Shown piece by piece: positions 1 to 8,897 of a stretch of 56,169 nt of DNA; within the stretch, counting starts at the first letter, position 1, and every line of letters begins with the position of its first letter. Position numbers and translations under genes: made by a program. Origin of the DNA: CAIOHW01 sp964432565 (GTDB lineage: Bacteria; Bdellovibrionota; UBA1018); the NCBI GenBank assembly GCA_964432565.1, contig CAYSOA010000016.1, forward strand, positions 1 to 56,169. The letters run 5' to 3'. The notes under the pieces were generated by a model. The model did no database searches. It saw nothing but the letters and a program-made list of their open reading frames with translations, and was not told the DNA's origin.

Positions 1-468
1 TCACCTCGAAACCGGAAGCAGGCCGTCGCAGTTCATCAGTACGTCCTGCCTCCAGCCGAAAAAGCGCTTCACCTGCCCGTCGATCGAGATTCTGGTGAGC
101 TCTCCTTCGATGATATCGATGTCCACTCGGCCGCGCGTCTTGGCGTAGCCGTTGGCGTGGGCATTACACGAGAGCATGATGCCTGTGCCGCGCGAACCTT
201 CGATGTAATGGATCTGAAGTGCCGAGTCGGCGCAGTAGGCGAACGTGCCCTGCGAATAGTCGTTGGTCACTCCCACGATTTCGGTCTTTCCGTCTTTCGA
301 AACGTAAAAGATCCTGCCGTTGCTGCGAGTCTCAAGCTCGACCTCGCAGCCGGAGTCGTTCGAGTATCGAACGGAATCAGATGCAGCGGCTGGAGTGGCC
401 AGAGCCGGCAGCCTCGTCAGGATCAGGGCTACTGCTGTGACCAGAGCGATTCGGTTCAGAGTTTTCAT
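1..468 (-). CDS. hypothetical exported protein, 155 aa
   Basis: I do not recognise this family. The start at 468 is preceded by a GGAA-type ribosome binding site and gives a clean Sec signal peptide: basic MKTLNR, a hydrophobic stretch to about residue 23, then an Ala-rich cleavage region near residues 24-30. The mature part is about 125 residues with two or more Cys residues, short beta-like stretches and no visible catalytic motif. It is probably periplasmic or secreted. The stop codon is the first triplet of the window, so the gene is complete, but its downstream neighbours are out of view. Confidence 0.6.
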   Translation of the reverse strand: MKTLNRIALVTAVALILTRLPALATPAAASDSVRYSNDSGCEVELETRSNGRIFYVSKDGKTEIVGVTNDYSQGTFAYCADSALQIHYIEGSRGTGIMLSCNAHANGYAKTRGRVDIDIIEGELTRISIDGQVKRFFGWRQDVLMNCDGLLPVSR

Positions 469-1079
469 GGGTTCACGTTCCTTTCGATGGCAGGAATCTG
501 CCCGAATCCGTGACACAGTGCAGCTTAGACCTTCTAAGATCTGCTAAATAAATGAAATAATGAGGAATTATGCAGCACGAGCTTCTAAGCCCGAGTTCCT
601 TCTACGGTGGATTACCTTCCAAAATACACGACCCACGCGAGGCAAGCACGCTCAGAGCCTGGCAGAACTCAGACGCAGCATGCAGTAAACTCAGGAATCC
701 GGTGCGTTCTCAACGCACAAAAACGAAAAAAGGCGGGACCGCAAAAGCGATCCCACCCGTTTCTGGCGAAGCGTCCTGAAGACGCCCGACCCGAAAAACT
801 TGCTGCCGCGGTCTCCTCCGGCCAGAGGCGATCCAGGCAGTTCGTGAGCTCCGCACACGTGTTGGCGGCCTGGCTCACGCTACCTTAACTTCGGCGGACC
901 AGTATCGTGCTCCTCATCCAGCATTCTATCTGCGAATCGGGAGCTCGGCTTCTGAGCTATCCTGTCTTTCATTCGAGTCCTCCATCAACCTTCTTGAAAC
1001 CAGAATACCGGGTTCTAGAGCGTTGAAAATGTGTCGAATGCGACATTTTTTCGAAACTTTGTGATTCCGAAGAATCGCG
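469..1079. other. 611-bp stretch without a convincing gene
   Basis: No frame here looks like a protein: the short open frames have no ribosome binding site and arginine/serine-biased translations. The part near 535-570 is AT-rich and may hold the promoter of the minus-strand gene that starts at 468. A strong minus-strand terminator lies at 716-761 (separate entry). A small stem (TGTCG/CGACA, 1032-1045) lies 35 bases past the stop of the 1043-residue gene and could be a weaker terminator. Confidence 0.5.
716..761 (-). terminator. rho-independent terminator, minus strand
   Basis: Arms at 732-742 and 747-757 form an 11-bp stem around a 4-base loop when read as minus-strand RNA, with two G-U pairs. 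The tail is TTTTTTCGTTTTT. On the plus strand the two wobbles become mismatches, so the signal is directional. It would end minus-strand transcription from the ankyrin/coiled-coil pair, about 320 bases after that stop. Confidence 0.75.
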
Positions 1080-4000
1080 TCACTTGCGTTGTAGCTCGGC
1101 CACTTTTTCAAGAACGAGGCGTCTGGCCTCGCTGATCGACCGGCGAGGAACAACCGAGTTGCGGGCGCTTTTGACGGCGCCGAGGCGGTCCATCACGCGG
1201 GAAATCAACGGATGGTCTTCCTTTCCTGCCCGCTGCTGCAACAATGAGATCATGAACTCCTCAAAGGCGACCAGTCGTTCTCGAGCTGCCGGAAGAACTT
1301 CTCCAAGAGTATGCCCCCATCGGAATTCGAAAAAGAACCTTGTCCCATCCAGAAGCCCTTCGCTGCCCTTGAAGTAGGACACGAGCTCGTCATTCGAAGC
1401 CATGGACTCGGGAAGGCCGAGCGCTATCAGACTTTCGATCAGCCTTCTGGAAGTCGACAGCCTCTTCAAGTCCTCTCGAATCCGAGAAGGAGCACTGGCA
1501 GGGTCGGATATCTTGGTTTTAAATTGGCTCAACCGCTCGGAAAACAGATTCTCCAGGAAACTCTCGGCGTGGATCTCCGCAGCAACCAGCTGTAGCGCTC
1601 TCGAAGGCCCCTCCCGGCGCACCGACCAGCTCTTTGCGGCGGTTCCTACGGGGGATAAGTGCAGGGCTCGAGCGAGATCACTCCAGGCCGCCTGAACGTG
1701 GGAATGAAGATCCCCCGAAATTCCCTTCGCATCGCCCACCAGAAAGCAGCCAGTCCCCCGCGTGCTGCAGAGCTCACCCTGCTGACGAACCACGGTCATC
1801 GGTCCGGAGGCCCGGCCCAAATCCAGGCTGAAAGAGTGGCCGGCTTGTAAGCTCACTTCTGCAAGGATCCGAACGCGAAGCTGCGAGTGCTCCTGTCGCA
1901 GTCGTGAAGTACAAGGCACTGCGAAAATTTCGCCTGGAACGACGGGACCGAACCGCATGCAGAGCTCACTGCGAGTCTTTTGCAGGGGGGACAGAACCAG
2001 CATGGGCTTGGACCATTCCGCCTGGTAGCAGAGACGCAGCGTTCCGGGCACCAGATGCTCGGCAATGCGAATGCTGGCCGGAAGTGTCTCAAGCACCTCT
2101 TCAGGAAATGCCACCTCGTTTGACCCTGCGGCGGAACTTCCACAAGCCGGAAGCGTCTTCGGTGCAGGAAGCCGGCTGGTGTTCGGGCCCTCAAGCGAGT
2201 AGCCAGCGAGCTCCTGCGTCTCGAATTCACGCAGGAACGCCTCGAACGACGACTGCAGTGTATCGAGCTTGCCGCGATAGTCTTCCATCAGGGACCGGAA
2301 AAAAGCGGTATCTGCAAGAGGGCCATCGACCGACGGCATCGAAAGCATGCTCTTCATGGTCGCACCCAGAGCAGCTCCCGAATCGAGCAGTTCATCGAGC
2401 GCCTCGGCATCGACGACCTTCCAGTAATCCGGGAATGCCTCATAAAGCGCGGCAACCTCCATCGCTCCGTTCGCCCAGTCGACGAAGTCCGGAAGCTGGC
2501 GGGATTGGGAGAGTTTGGAAATCCCGAAGTGACGGCTCGAATACTCGGCAAGAAACGAGACGTTTCCGGACAACCGCTCGAGTAGAGCACGATCGAGATC
2601 TGCATTGAGAAAGGAACTTTTAGGCGGCGTCCTCCTGGCGTGATCACTGAAATCATTCACGCAGCTCTTGAAAGTCTGAAGTGACTCGAGTCTCGATTCA
2701 TTTTTCCTTCTGCAGTGGGATCTCCTTCCCTGAAGCCACGCTTCCCGTTCCGAGTTCTGGTGAGAAATCAGCAGTCCCTCGATTCGATCCAGCTTGTTGG
2801 CCACCTCGAACAGGTCACCCTGGATGTCGGAGACCGCCCTCTCGATCCGGTCAATGGGTTTCCCCAACCGCTCCTGAATGGTTCTGTCCAGCCGGTCAAA
2901 GCGCTGGTTCACCAATCCCAGCAACTCTGAAATCGATCGATCGACGCGATCAAATCGATCTCCCATCTCGAGCTTCAACTGCCCGAGTTCCTTCCTGACG
3001 AGTCGAATCTGCCCCAGCATCAGCTCATCGGTCGAAAGTGCGCCACTCCACAGCGCCGAAAGTGAAAACGCCGCATGGACGATGTTGCTCGTTGCCACGA
3101 GCGTCCCCACCCCCGAGCCAAGCCGTCCGAACCTGGTCGCCGTTTCGGAATAGCGACTGAACGCATCGGCAATTCGAAACGTTGCGTCCCCCGCCTGAAT
3201 GAGCGCTTGGGCACTCCTTGCATCAAAGGCGGCAATCACGGCCCCCAGGGTGTTCCAACCGGCGCGGAGGGCCTCGGATTCGAGTGCCTCGATCTCACGC
3301 TTTTCGGCCGCCTCCCGGCCTCGCGCCGCGAGTTCTTCGGCAGATTTCAAAGCCTGCTCCTGCTCTGCGACTGACTTCAGGCTCTGACGGCGTTCTGCCA
3401 GCAACTCACCGAGAGACTTCTGGAGTTCTGCGAGACGCCCCTCGGCCTGGGCCTGGGTGAGCGAACCATTTCGAGCCTCGACCAGGATTTCGCGAATCGC
3501 TGCATGGTCGGAATAGGCTGGGTTTTTTGCATGAATTTCGGAGGCGGAATCACGAACCGAAGCACGCAGGCGCGCACCGAAAAATGAATCGATCACTTCG
3601 GCGAATCTCGGATTAAGCGAAGCCAGATCGTGCGCCTCTCCCCATTCCTCAAATTGTTGCGCCCCAAGAATATCAAACGACTTGGAGATCTGAATCTGTT
3701 CCCGAACCTGGTCCAGGGGACCAAACTGAGAATCGTAGAGTCCACCGACCACGGTCGCTGCGGGTCCGACCAATCCCTTGACCAGGGCGGAAACCGCAGG
3801 AATGGGAATCGAGAATACTCCAGAGGCAAGAGACACGTACTCATTGAAGGTACGGGCAGCCTCGGTTCCGGTCGAAAAATTGCCCTTCGAAGCTTCAATC
3901 CGCCCTGCAAAGTCCTTCTCGATCCGATTAAGCGACAGCAGCGCCTTCAAGGGATCGATCTGAGGATTCTCGGAATACTTCTGACGCAGAAATCGCAACG

Positions 4001-4211
4001 CCAGCACGTGATCGAGCCGGCCTGCCACGTTGGTGTGGTAGGTGGCATTCGCGGCCCAGGCTGTGCGATCGGGGTCGACCGGCCTCACCACAACCAGAGA
4101 GTCCTTCGACGTGCCCAATGCCTGAAGTGGAACGAGCCCCCACCCCACGAAAAGCCCCAGAGCGGAAGCGAACCAGACCTGTGACGAGAACCAGGAACGT
4201 GGGGTGTTCAT
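1080..4211 (-). CDS. large exported coiled-coil protein, 1043 aa, unknown function
   Basis: I do not recognise the family. The N-terminus has a hydrophobic signal-like stretch (residues about 10-32). Then come a glycine/alanine-rich hydrophobic segment (about 125-165), a long charged coiled coil (about 250-320), a second hydrophobic segment (about 365-395) and a clear heptad region with repeated RFDR-type units (about 405-490). The C-terminal half is mixed alpha/beta with several Cys residues. Hydrophobic hairpins flanked by coiled coils also occur in alpha-helical pore-formers and membrane-tethered scaffolds, but this is only architecture. Its ATG overlaps the stop of the upstream ankyrin lipoprotein gene by 4 bases, so the two are probably translationally coupled and work together. 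Confidence 0.65.
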   Translation of the reverse strand: MNTPRSWFSSQVWFASALGLFVGWGLVPLQALGTSKDSLVVVRPVDPDRTAWAANATYHTNVAGRLDHVLALRFLRQKYSENPQIDPLKALLSLNRIEKDFAGRIEASKGNFSTGTEAARTFNEYVSLASGVFSIPIPAVSALVKGLVGPAATVVGGLYDSQFGPLDQVREQIQISKSFDILGAQQFEEWGEAHDLASLNPRFAEVIDSFFGARLRASVRDSASEIHAKNPAYSDHAAIREILVEARNGSLTQAQAEGRLAELQKSLGELLAERRQSLKSVAEQEQALKSAEELAARGREAAEKREIEALESEALRAGWNTLGAVIAAFDARSAQALIQAGDATFRIADAFSRYSETATRFGRLGSGVGTLVATSNIVHAAFSLSALWSGALSTDELMLGQIRLVRKELGQLKLEMGDRFDRVDRSISELLGLVNQRFDRLDRTIQERLGKPIDRIERAVSDIQGDLFEVANKLDRIEGLLISHQNSEREAWLQGRRSHCRRKNESRLESLQTFKSCVNDFSDHARRTPPKSSFLNADLDRALLERLSGNVSFLAEYSSRHFGISKLSQSRQLPDFVDWANGAMEVAALYEAFPDYWKVVDAEALDELLDSGAALGATMKSMLSMPSVDGPLADTAFFRSLMEDYRGKLDTLQSSFEAFLREFETQELAGYSLEGPNTSRLPAPKTLPACGSSAAGSNEVAFPEEVLETLPASIRIAEHLVPGTLRLCYQAEWSKPMLVLSPLQKTRSELCMRFGPVVPGEIFAVPCTSRLRQEHSQLRVRILAEVSLQAGHSFSLDLGRASGPMTVVRQQGELCSTRGTGCFLVGDAKGISGDLHSHVQAAWSDLARALHLSPVGTAAKSWSVRREGPSRALQLVAAEIHAESFLENLFSERLSQFKTKISDPASAPSRIREDLKRLSTSRRLIESLIALGLPESMASNDELVSYFKGSEGLLDGTRFFFEFRWGHTLGEVLPAARERLVAFEEFMISLLQQRAGKEDHPLISRVMDRLGAVKSARNSVVPRRSISEARRLVLEKVAELQRK

Positions 4212-4588
4212 CGGACCCCCTTCGCTTGGAGACCCAGGGCCCGAACGACCTCGTCGTTTCCGTCTTCAAGGGCCAGATCCAAGGCTGAATAGCCCATCAC
4301 CGACGGGTGCTGGCTGGCTCCATTCAAAATCAACGTCTGAACGATTTGCGACTGCCTGGTCACCACGGCGAGCATCAACGGAGTCACCCGTTCGGCAGAG
4401 CCCGCTGGGGCTGAGCTCTCATTGACGTCGGCGCCCTGCTTCAACAGCTCGAGCACTGTGGCATGATTCCCCTTGGCCACTGCTTCGAGGAGCGCGCCGC
4501 TCTCGGGCTTCGCAGGCGCAAAGCATCCCGACAAGCTCACCAGTCCGACCCCAGCCACCAGAACCCTCACCGAGCGAAAATCCGTCAT
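4208..4588 (-). CDS. ankyrin-repeat lipoprotein, 126 aa
   Basis: The N-terminus is a lipoprotein signal ending in the lipobox LSGC (Cys about residue 22). The rest carries about three ankyrin repeats: LLEAVAKGNHATVLELLKQG, a second with TPLMLAVV and a third with YSALDLALEDGNDEVVRAL. Ankyrin repeats bind protein partners, and the lipid anchor would place this one in the envelope. Its stop overlaps the start of the 1043-residue gene (ATGA), which makes that protein the obvious candidate partner. In some bacterial loci small ankyrin proteins protect the producer from a neighbouring effector, but nothing here proves such a role. The AT-rich 4589-4795 gap, shared with the divergent PAS gene, should hold the promoters. 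Confidence 0.8.
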   Translation of the reverse strand: MTDFRSVRVLVAGVGLVSLSGCFAPAKPESGALLEAVAKGNHATVLELLKQGADVNESSAPAGSAERVTPLMLAVVTRQSQIVQTLILNGASQHPSVMGYSALDLALEDGNDEVVRALGLQAKGVR

Positions 4589-4795
4589 GCCGGCGGTCTA
4601 GCAAAATATAACGCAATGCGTCTACTTTTTTCCTGGGAGTCCCCACCTCCTAAAAAAAACGGAAAAGACTATTCAATTCAAACAATTAAAGATTCCAAAA
4701 AGATTCCCTGACTCTTTTGTAAGTGTCCTTTCCGACCCATGGCCGAGTTCGTCTTTTCAGTACAGACTCGGAGTGGAAGGGACTAGGCAAGCGAG

Positions 4796-5464
4796 ATGAG
4801 TTCAAACGCCGTTCGCAAGAGCACTCCGCCCACCGTTTCCTCCAGCAGGGAGACGGACAAAAGCCGCTCATCGGGCGGCAAGATCGTGGCCTTACGGCAG
4901 AAAAACGAAAAGACGAAAGCACCCGACGCAGGCGACCTGTTGAACCTGCTTCCCCATGCCGTCTTCTGGAAGGATCGCGAGGGCCGTTTTCTCGGTGTGA
5001 ACCGGAAATGCGCCCAGGACATGGGCTTCGACGATCCCAATGAGGTGATTGGAAAGGCCGATGCCGACATGCCGCATTTCAGCCCAGAGGAAGTCGCATT
5101 CTTTCGCAAGTGCGACCTCGAGGTGATGCAGACGGGCGAGCCCATTCACGACATTGAGGAAAGCCAGGGGCGCGAAGGGGGACGGAGAAGCCGACTTCTC
5201 ACCTTCAAGTACCCCCTGAAGAACTCCACGGGAGACATCATCGGAATCTGGGGCTCCTACCTGGATATCGAAGAGCAACTTTCGGATTCCGAGCCGGTAG
5301 ACGGCTTCGGCAAGCTTCGGCATCAACTGGCAGACCCCCTGACGGCCATCCTGCTTTCAGCCACCCTCGGGCTTCGTCTCGCCGGTGAGGACCAGAAATC
5401 GAAAGCCCTCTTTCAAACGGTTCTGGATCACGCCACGCGCGCAAGGAGTCTGTTGAAGAAGTAA
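4796..5464 (+). CDS. PAS-domain protein with HisKA-like helix, no kinase domain, 222 aa
   Basis: After a polar, low-complexity 40-residue N-terminus comes a PAS sensor fold (about residues 45-160) with typical features: LLPHAVFWKDREGRFLGVN, a GKAD...P segment and a closing beta strand GIWGSYLDIEE. The C-terminus contains LRHQLADPLTAI, which resembles the H-box of histidine kinases and includes a possible phospho-acceptor His. The protein stops 45 residues later, with no HATPase domain. It has no membrane segment, so it should be cytoplasmic. It could be a phosphotransfer or dimerisation partner of a kinase encoded elsewhere. No response regulator is adjacent. A GC-rich hairpin follows the stop. 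Confidence 0.75.
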   Translation: MSSNAVRKSTPPTVSSSRETDKSRSSGGKIVALRQKNEKTKAPDAGDLLNLLPHAVFWKDREGRFLGVNRKCAQDMGFDDPNEVIGKADADMPHFSPEEVAFFRKCDLEVMQTGEPIHDIEESQGREGGRRSRLLTFKYPLKNSTGDIIGIWGSYLDIEEQLSDSEPVDGFGKLRHQLADPLTAILLSATLGLRLAGEDQKSKALFQTVLDHATRARSLLKK

Positions 5465-5471
5465 TTCTCTG

Positions 5472-5490
5472 GCCGGCAATTTTTGCCGGC
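5472..5490. terminator. perfect 8-bp hairpin after the PAS gene
   Basis: GCCGGCAA and TTGCCGGC are separated by three T residues, 8 bases after the PAS stop codon. The stem is strong, but there is no clear T-run after it on either strand, so it may be a weak terminator or an RNA-stabilising hairpin. Confidence 0.45.
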
Positions 5491-5548
5491 TCTCGCTGCA
5501 ACTCCTGCCTATCGAGGCGCCTGAAAGTCTTCGGTACCATGAAGGCTC

Positions 5549-6934
5549 ATGCGCCCTCATCCTCACTCCCCTATTCTCACGTTCGCAGGAGCCCTGCTCA
5601 TGAGTCTTGTCACCGCTCCGTCAGTGCACTCCAGCCTGAAGTCGGAACTCGCCTTTCCCGCCCATTTCAAGTGGTGCGTGGCCACCTCGGCGCACCAGAT
5701 CGAGGGCGACAATCGTCACAGCGACTGGTGGCGCTTCGAGCAGATCCCCGGAAATATCGCCGACGGGCGGCCCTCGGGCGCGGCCGCAGATCACTGGAAT
5801 CGTCTTGAAGGGGACGTCGAGCTGTTGGCCGCCCTGAACGTCAACCAATACCGATTCTCAGTGGAATGGGCCAAAATCGAACCCGCCCCCGGCCAATGGA
5901 ACCAGGACGCCCTCGACCACTACCAGCGGGAGATTGACCTGCTTCGAAGCCGCGGCATCGAACCGTTCATCACCCTGCACCACTTCACCCTGCCCCAATG
6001 GGTCGCTGATCGAGGTGGATTCGAATGGCAGGGCCTGGCCGAGGCCTTCGAACGCTATGTCGATCAAGTGTTTACCACCATCGGCCACGACGTTCGCGAT
6101 TGGGTGACGATCAACGAGCCTCAGGCGATCCTTGCTGCGGGCTACATTGAAGGAGTTTTTCCTCCGCAGAAAAAGGACCTCCGCGGCGTCGGCAGACCCA
6201 CGATCGAGATCATTCGGGCGCATGCGCGGGCCTACCACCGCCTGCATGCACTGGCCCGAGAGCGGAACCAGCCCATTCGCGTCGGGATGGCACACCACCT
6301 GCGGGTCTTTGACCCCGCATCAGGATGGAACCTGCTCGACCGCTGGGCCGCCTCCATCCTCGATCAGGTCGGAAACTGGGCCATTCCCGACGCCCTCACC
6401 CACGGACGTCTTCGACTGAAGATTCCCTTCACGCTCAACGTCGATGAGCGCATCCCAGAAGCCGCCGGCACGCAGGACTTTCTGGGCTTCAACTACTACT
6501 CGCGCGATCTGGTGCGTTTCAATCCCTCGCACTCCGCGCTGGTGGAACGGCGGGTGCGCCGCGGAAGCCCCGTGAGCGATCTCAACTGGGAAATCTACCC
6601 GAAGGGCTTTTACCGCCTACTCAAGCGAATCTCTGCACGCTATCCGCATCAGCCGATCGTGATCACCGAGAACGGAACGGCGGATCATTCGGACGTCTTT
6701 CGTTCTCAGTTCATCGTCGACCATCTGAAATGGCTCAAGCGCGCGCTCGACGAGGGCGTTCATGTCGAAAACTACTGCCACTGGTCGCTGATGGACAACT
6801 ACGAGTGGGCCGAAGGCTTCGAACCCCGGTTTGGGCTCTATGAAGTCGATTTTTCAACCCAGGAGCGTCGCCTTCGCGCCAGCGGAGCCCTGTTCTCAGA
6901 AATTGCGCGCACCAACGCGCTGCCCGAACAATGA
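5549..6934 (+). CDS. glycoside hydrolase family 1 beta-glycosidase with signal peptide, 461 aa
   Basis: This is a GH1 retaining beta-glycosidase (TIM barrel). The general acid/base is Glu190 in the INEP motif and the nucleophile is Glu374 in ITENG. The N-terminal substrate motif around Q50 (AHQIEG), HHF at 144-146 and the late WSLMDNYEW loop are also present. Length is normal for GH1. The first about 28 residues (ILTFAGALLMSLVTAPSVHS) look like a signal peptide, which is unusual because most bacterial GH1 enzymes are cytoplasmic. A start at Met18 would remove it. The stop overlaps the ABC ATPase start (ATGA), so the enzyme is encoded in one operon with an exporter and an outer-membrane-type protein. 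Substrate cannot be told from sequence. Confidence 0.9.
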   Translation: MRPHPHSPILTFAGALLMSLVTAPSVHSSLKSELAFPAHFKWCVATSAHQIEGDNRHSDWWRFEQIPGNIADGRPSGAAADHWNRLEGDVELLAALNVNQYRFSVEWAKIEPAPGQWNQDALDHYQREIDLLRSRGIEPFITLHHFTLPQWVADRGGFEWQGLAEAFERYVDQVFTTIGHDVRDWVTINEPQAILAAGYIEGVFPPQKKDLRGVGRPTIEIIRAHARAYHRLHALARERNQPIRVGMAHHLRVFDPASGWNLLDRWAASILDQVGNWAIPDALTHGRLRLKIPFTLNVDERIPEAAGTQDFLGFNYYSRDLVRFNPSHSALVERRVRRGSPVSDLNWEIYPKGFYRLLKRISARYPHQPIVITENGTADHSDVFRSQFIVDHLKWLKRALDEGVHVENYCHWSLMDNYEWAEGFEPRFGLYEVDFSTQERRLRASGALFSEIARTNALPEQ

Positions 6935-7851
6935 ACAACCCCAACGCGATCCTCGTCGCGCGAGGACTCAGAAAGAAATTCGGGAAGGTCGAGGCGGTTC
7001 GAGACTTTTCGATCGAGCTTCAGTCCGGCCGCTGCCTGGGGCTACTCGGCCCCAACGGAGCCGGAAAGACGACGACCCTCGAGATGCTTGAGGGAATTCG
7101 GAAACCGGATTCCGGGGAGATCCTTTTCCACGGAGAGCCACTCGGTTCGACCTCTCGCGAACGCTGCGGAATCCAATTTCAGCATACGGCCCTTCCCGAC
7201 TACCTGAGCGTGCGCGAAGTCCTGCACCTCTTCTCGCGCCTTTACGAGGCCCCCGACCAGACGAACCCACCGCTGGATCAACTCGTACAGCTCTGCCACC
7301 TCGAGGACTTTCTTGATCGCGACACGCATCGGCTCTCGGGAGGCCAGCGCCAGCGAGTGCTGCTTGCCGTGGCACTGATCAACCGGCCCGAACTGGTCTT
7401 TCTCGACGAGCCCACCACCGGACTCGACCCCCAGGCACGACGAAACTTCTGGGAGCTGATTCGAAACATCAAGGCCTCCGGAACGACCATCCTTCTCAGT
7501 ACGCACTACATGGAGGAAGCCTACGCACTGTGTGACGAGATCGCCATCATGGACCATGGGCGCATCATCGCCCGAGGGGCTCCAGGTGCCCTGCTGCGGG
7601 AGCATTTCGACGCCGTCACGCTTCAACTGCCGAAGGCGGACTTCGAGTCGGCAAAAATCGCCGGAGCGGATCAGGCGCGCCTTCCGCAGCCGCTCTATGT
7701 CGACGGCTTCGTCGAACTGCAGACTTCCAATCTCGACGACCTGCTTCGTATCCTGGTCGATTCGGGAACCTCGCTGAAGAATGTTCGGATTCGCGAACAG
7801 ACCCTCGAAGATCTGTTCATCAGCCTGACCGGAAGGGACATTCGCGCATGA
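6931..7851 (+). CDS. ABC transporter ATP-binding protein (ABC-2 / DrrA type), 306 aa
   Basis: This is a nucleotide-binding subunit with Walker A GPNGAGKT (40-47), signature LSGGQ (135-139), Walker B LVFLDE (155-160) and the switch His in STHYMEEA (about 192). The 80-residue C-terminal extension is typical of DrrA/CcmA-like exporters. It should energise the permease encoded next, whose start overlaps this stop by 4 bases. The upstream GH1 gene overlaps its start in the same way. The substrate is unknown; the DrrA group exports drugs, lipids and glycans. Confidence 0.93.
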   Translation: MNNPNAILVARGLRKKFGKVEAVRDFSIELQSGRCLGLLGPNGAGKTTTLEMLEGIRKPDSGEILFHGEPLGSTSRERCGIQFQHTALPDYLSVREVLHLFSRLYEAPDQTNPPLDQLVQLCHLEDFLDRDTHRLSGGQRQRVLLAVALINRPELVFLDEPTTGLDPQARRNFWELIRNIKASGTTILLSTHYMEEAYALCDEIAIMDHGRIIARGAPGALLREHFDAVTLQLPKADFESAKIAGADQARLPQPLYVDGFVELQTSNLDDLLRILVDSGTSLKNVRIREQTLEDLFISLTGRDIRA

Positions 7852-8894
7852 GCTTTCACTTGAAATCGAGTTTTCGGCGCATCCTCGCCCTTCTCGACGC
7901 CCGAAATCGCGAGTACCTTCGTGACCGCTCAGCCATGGCCTGGAACTTTCTTTTTCCCGTGCTCGTGGTACTGGGCTTTGCCTATGCCTTCTCGGGAAAC
8001 ACCCAGACTCTCTTCAAGGTAGGTGTGCTGCTGCCAAAGGATGCCAGCCTTGCACTGATGCGAGACACCCACGCTTTTCTCAATACTCCACAGGTCGACT
8101 GGGTCACGATCAGCGATGGCGACTCGTTGACCCAGATCGGCACGGCGACCGATCGACTCTCGCACCATGCCTACGACCTGCTCTGGTCCCCCACCCGCTA
8201 CTGGATCAACGAGACCTCTCCCAAGGGGCAGGTACTCGAAAAGCTGCTGGTTGCCACCACTCCCGAGATTCGTCGCGAGGCGGTCTCAGGCCGGGCAACC
8301 CGGTACGTCGACTGGCTGATCTCCGGACTCCTGGCCATGAACATGATGTTCAGTGCCCTTTTCGGCGTGGGCTACAACATCGTCCGGTACCGCAAGACGG
8401 GCGTTCTCAAGCGCCTGAAGGCAACGCCGATTCGAGCCTGGGAGTTTCTCGTTGCGCAGATCGCCTCGCGAATCCTGCTTCTGGTCGCAGTCAGCTCGCT
8501 GGTCTATGGCGGAACCCACCTGGTCGTCCGATTTCAAATGCTGGGCTCGTACCTCGACCTTTTCGTCGTGCTTCTGGCTGGAGCGGCGTGCCTCACCTCG
8601 CTGGGCCTGCTCGTCGCCTCGAGAATCTCGAGCGAGGAGTTTGCCGGTGGCGTGCTGAACCTGATCTCGTGGCCCATGATCTTTCTCTCAGGAGTCTGGT
8701 TCTCGCTCGAAGGAGCCCATCCGCTGGTGCAATCGGCAGCCCGCGCCCTACCCCTTTCGCATGTCATTGCCGCCGCCCGCTCGATCATGCTCGATGGTGC
8801 CACGCTGGTGCAGGTTTTACCGAATCTGGGTATCCTCGTGCTTATGACGACGGTTTTTCTGATCGCTGGGGCCTCGAGCTTTCGCTGGGAGTAA
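7848..8894 (+). CDS. ABC-2 type permease, 348 aa
   Basis: This is an inner-membrane exporter subunit of the ABC-2 family. It has one N-terminal transmembrane helix (about residues 25-48), a soluble periplasmic domain (about 50-155) and five C-terminal helices from about 160 to the end. The conserved short segment around YRKTGVLKRLKATP, which contacts the ATPase, is present, as is the late LSGVWFSLE turn. The ATGA overlap with the ATPase gene and the 3-base gap to the next GTG start indicate one transcript. It partners with the ATPase immediately upstream. Confidence 0.92.
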   Translation: MSFHLKSSFRRILALLDARNREYLRDRSAMAWNFLFPVLVVLGFAYAFSGNTQTLFKVGVLLPKDASLALMRDTHAFLNTPQVDWVTISDGDSLTQIGTATDRLSHHAYDLLWSPTRYWINETSPKGQVLEKLLVATTPEIRREAVSGRATRYVDWLISGLLAMNMMFSALFGVGYNIVRYRKTGVLKRLKATPIRAWEFLVAQIASRILLLVAVSSLVYGGTHLVVRFQMLGSYLDLFVVLLAGAACLTSLGLLVASRISSEEFAGGVLNLISWPMIFLSGVWFSLEGAHPLVQSAARALPLSHVIAAARSIMLDGATLVQVLPNLGILVLMTTVFLIAGASSFRWE

Positions 8895-8897
8895 GCG

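Noticed and set aside
926..1153. 75-codon minus-strand frame near the end of the 1043-residue gene
   Set aside because: It overlaps that gene in another frame, lacks a ribosome binding site and has no recognisable features.
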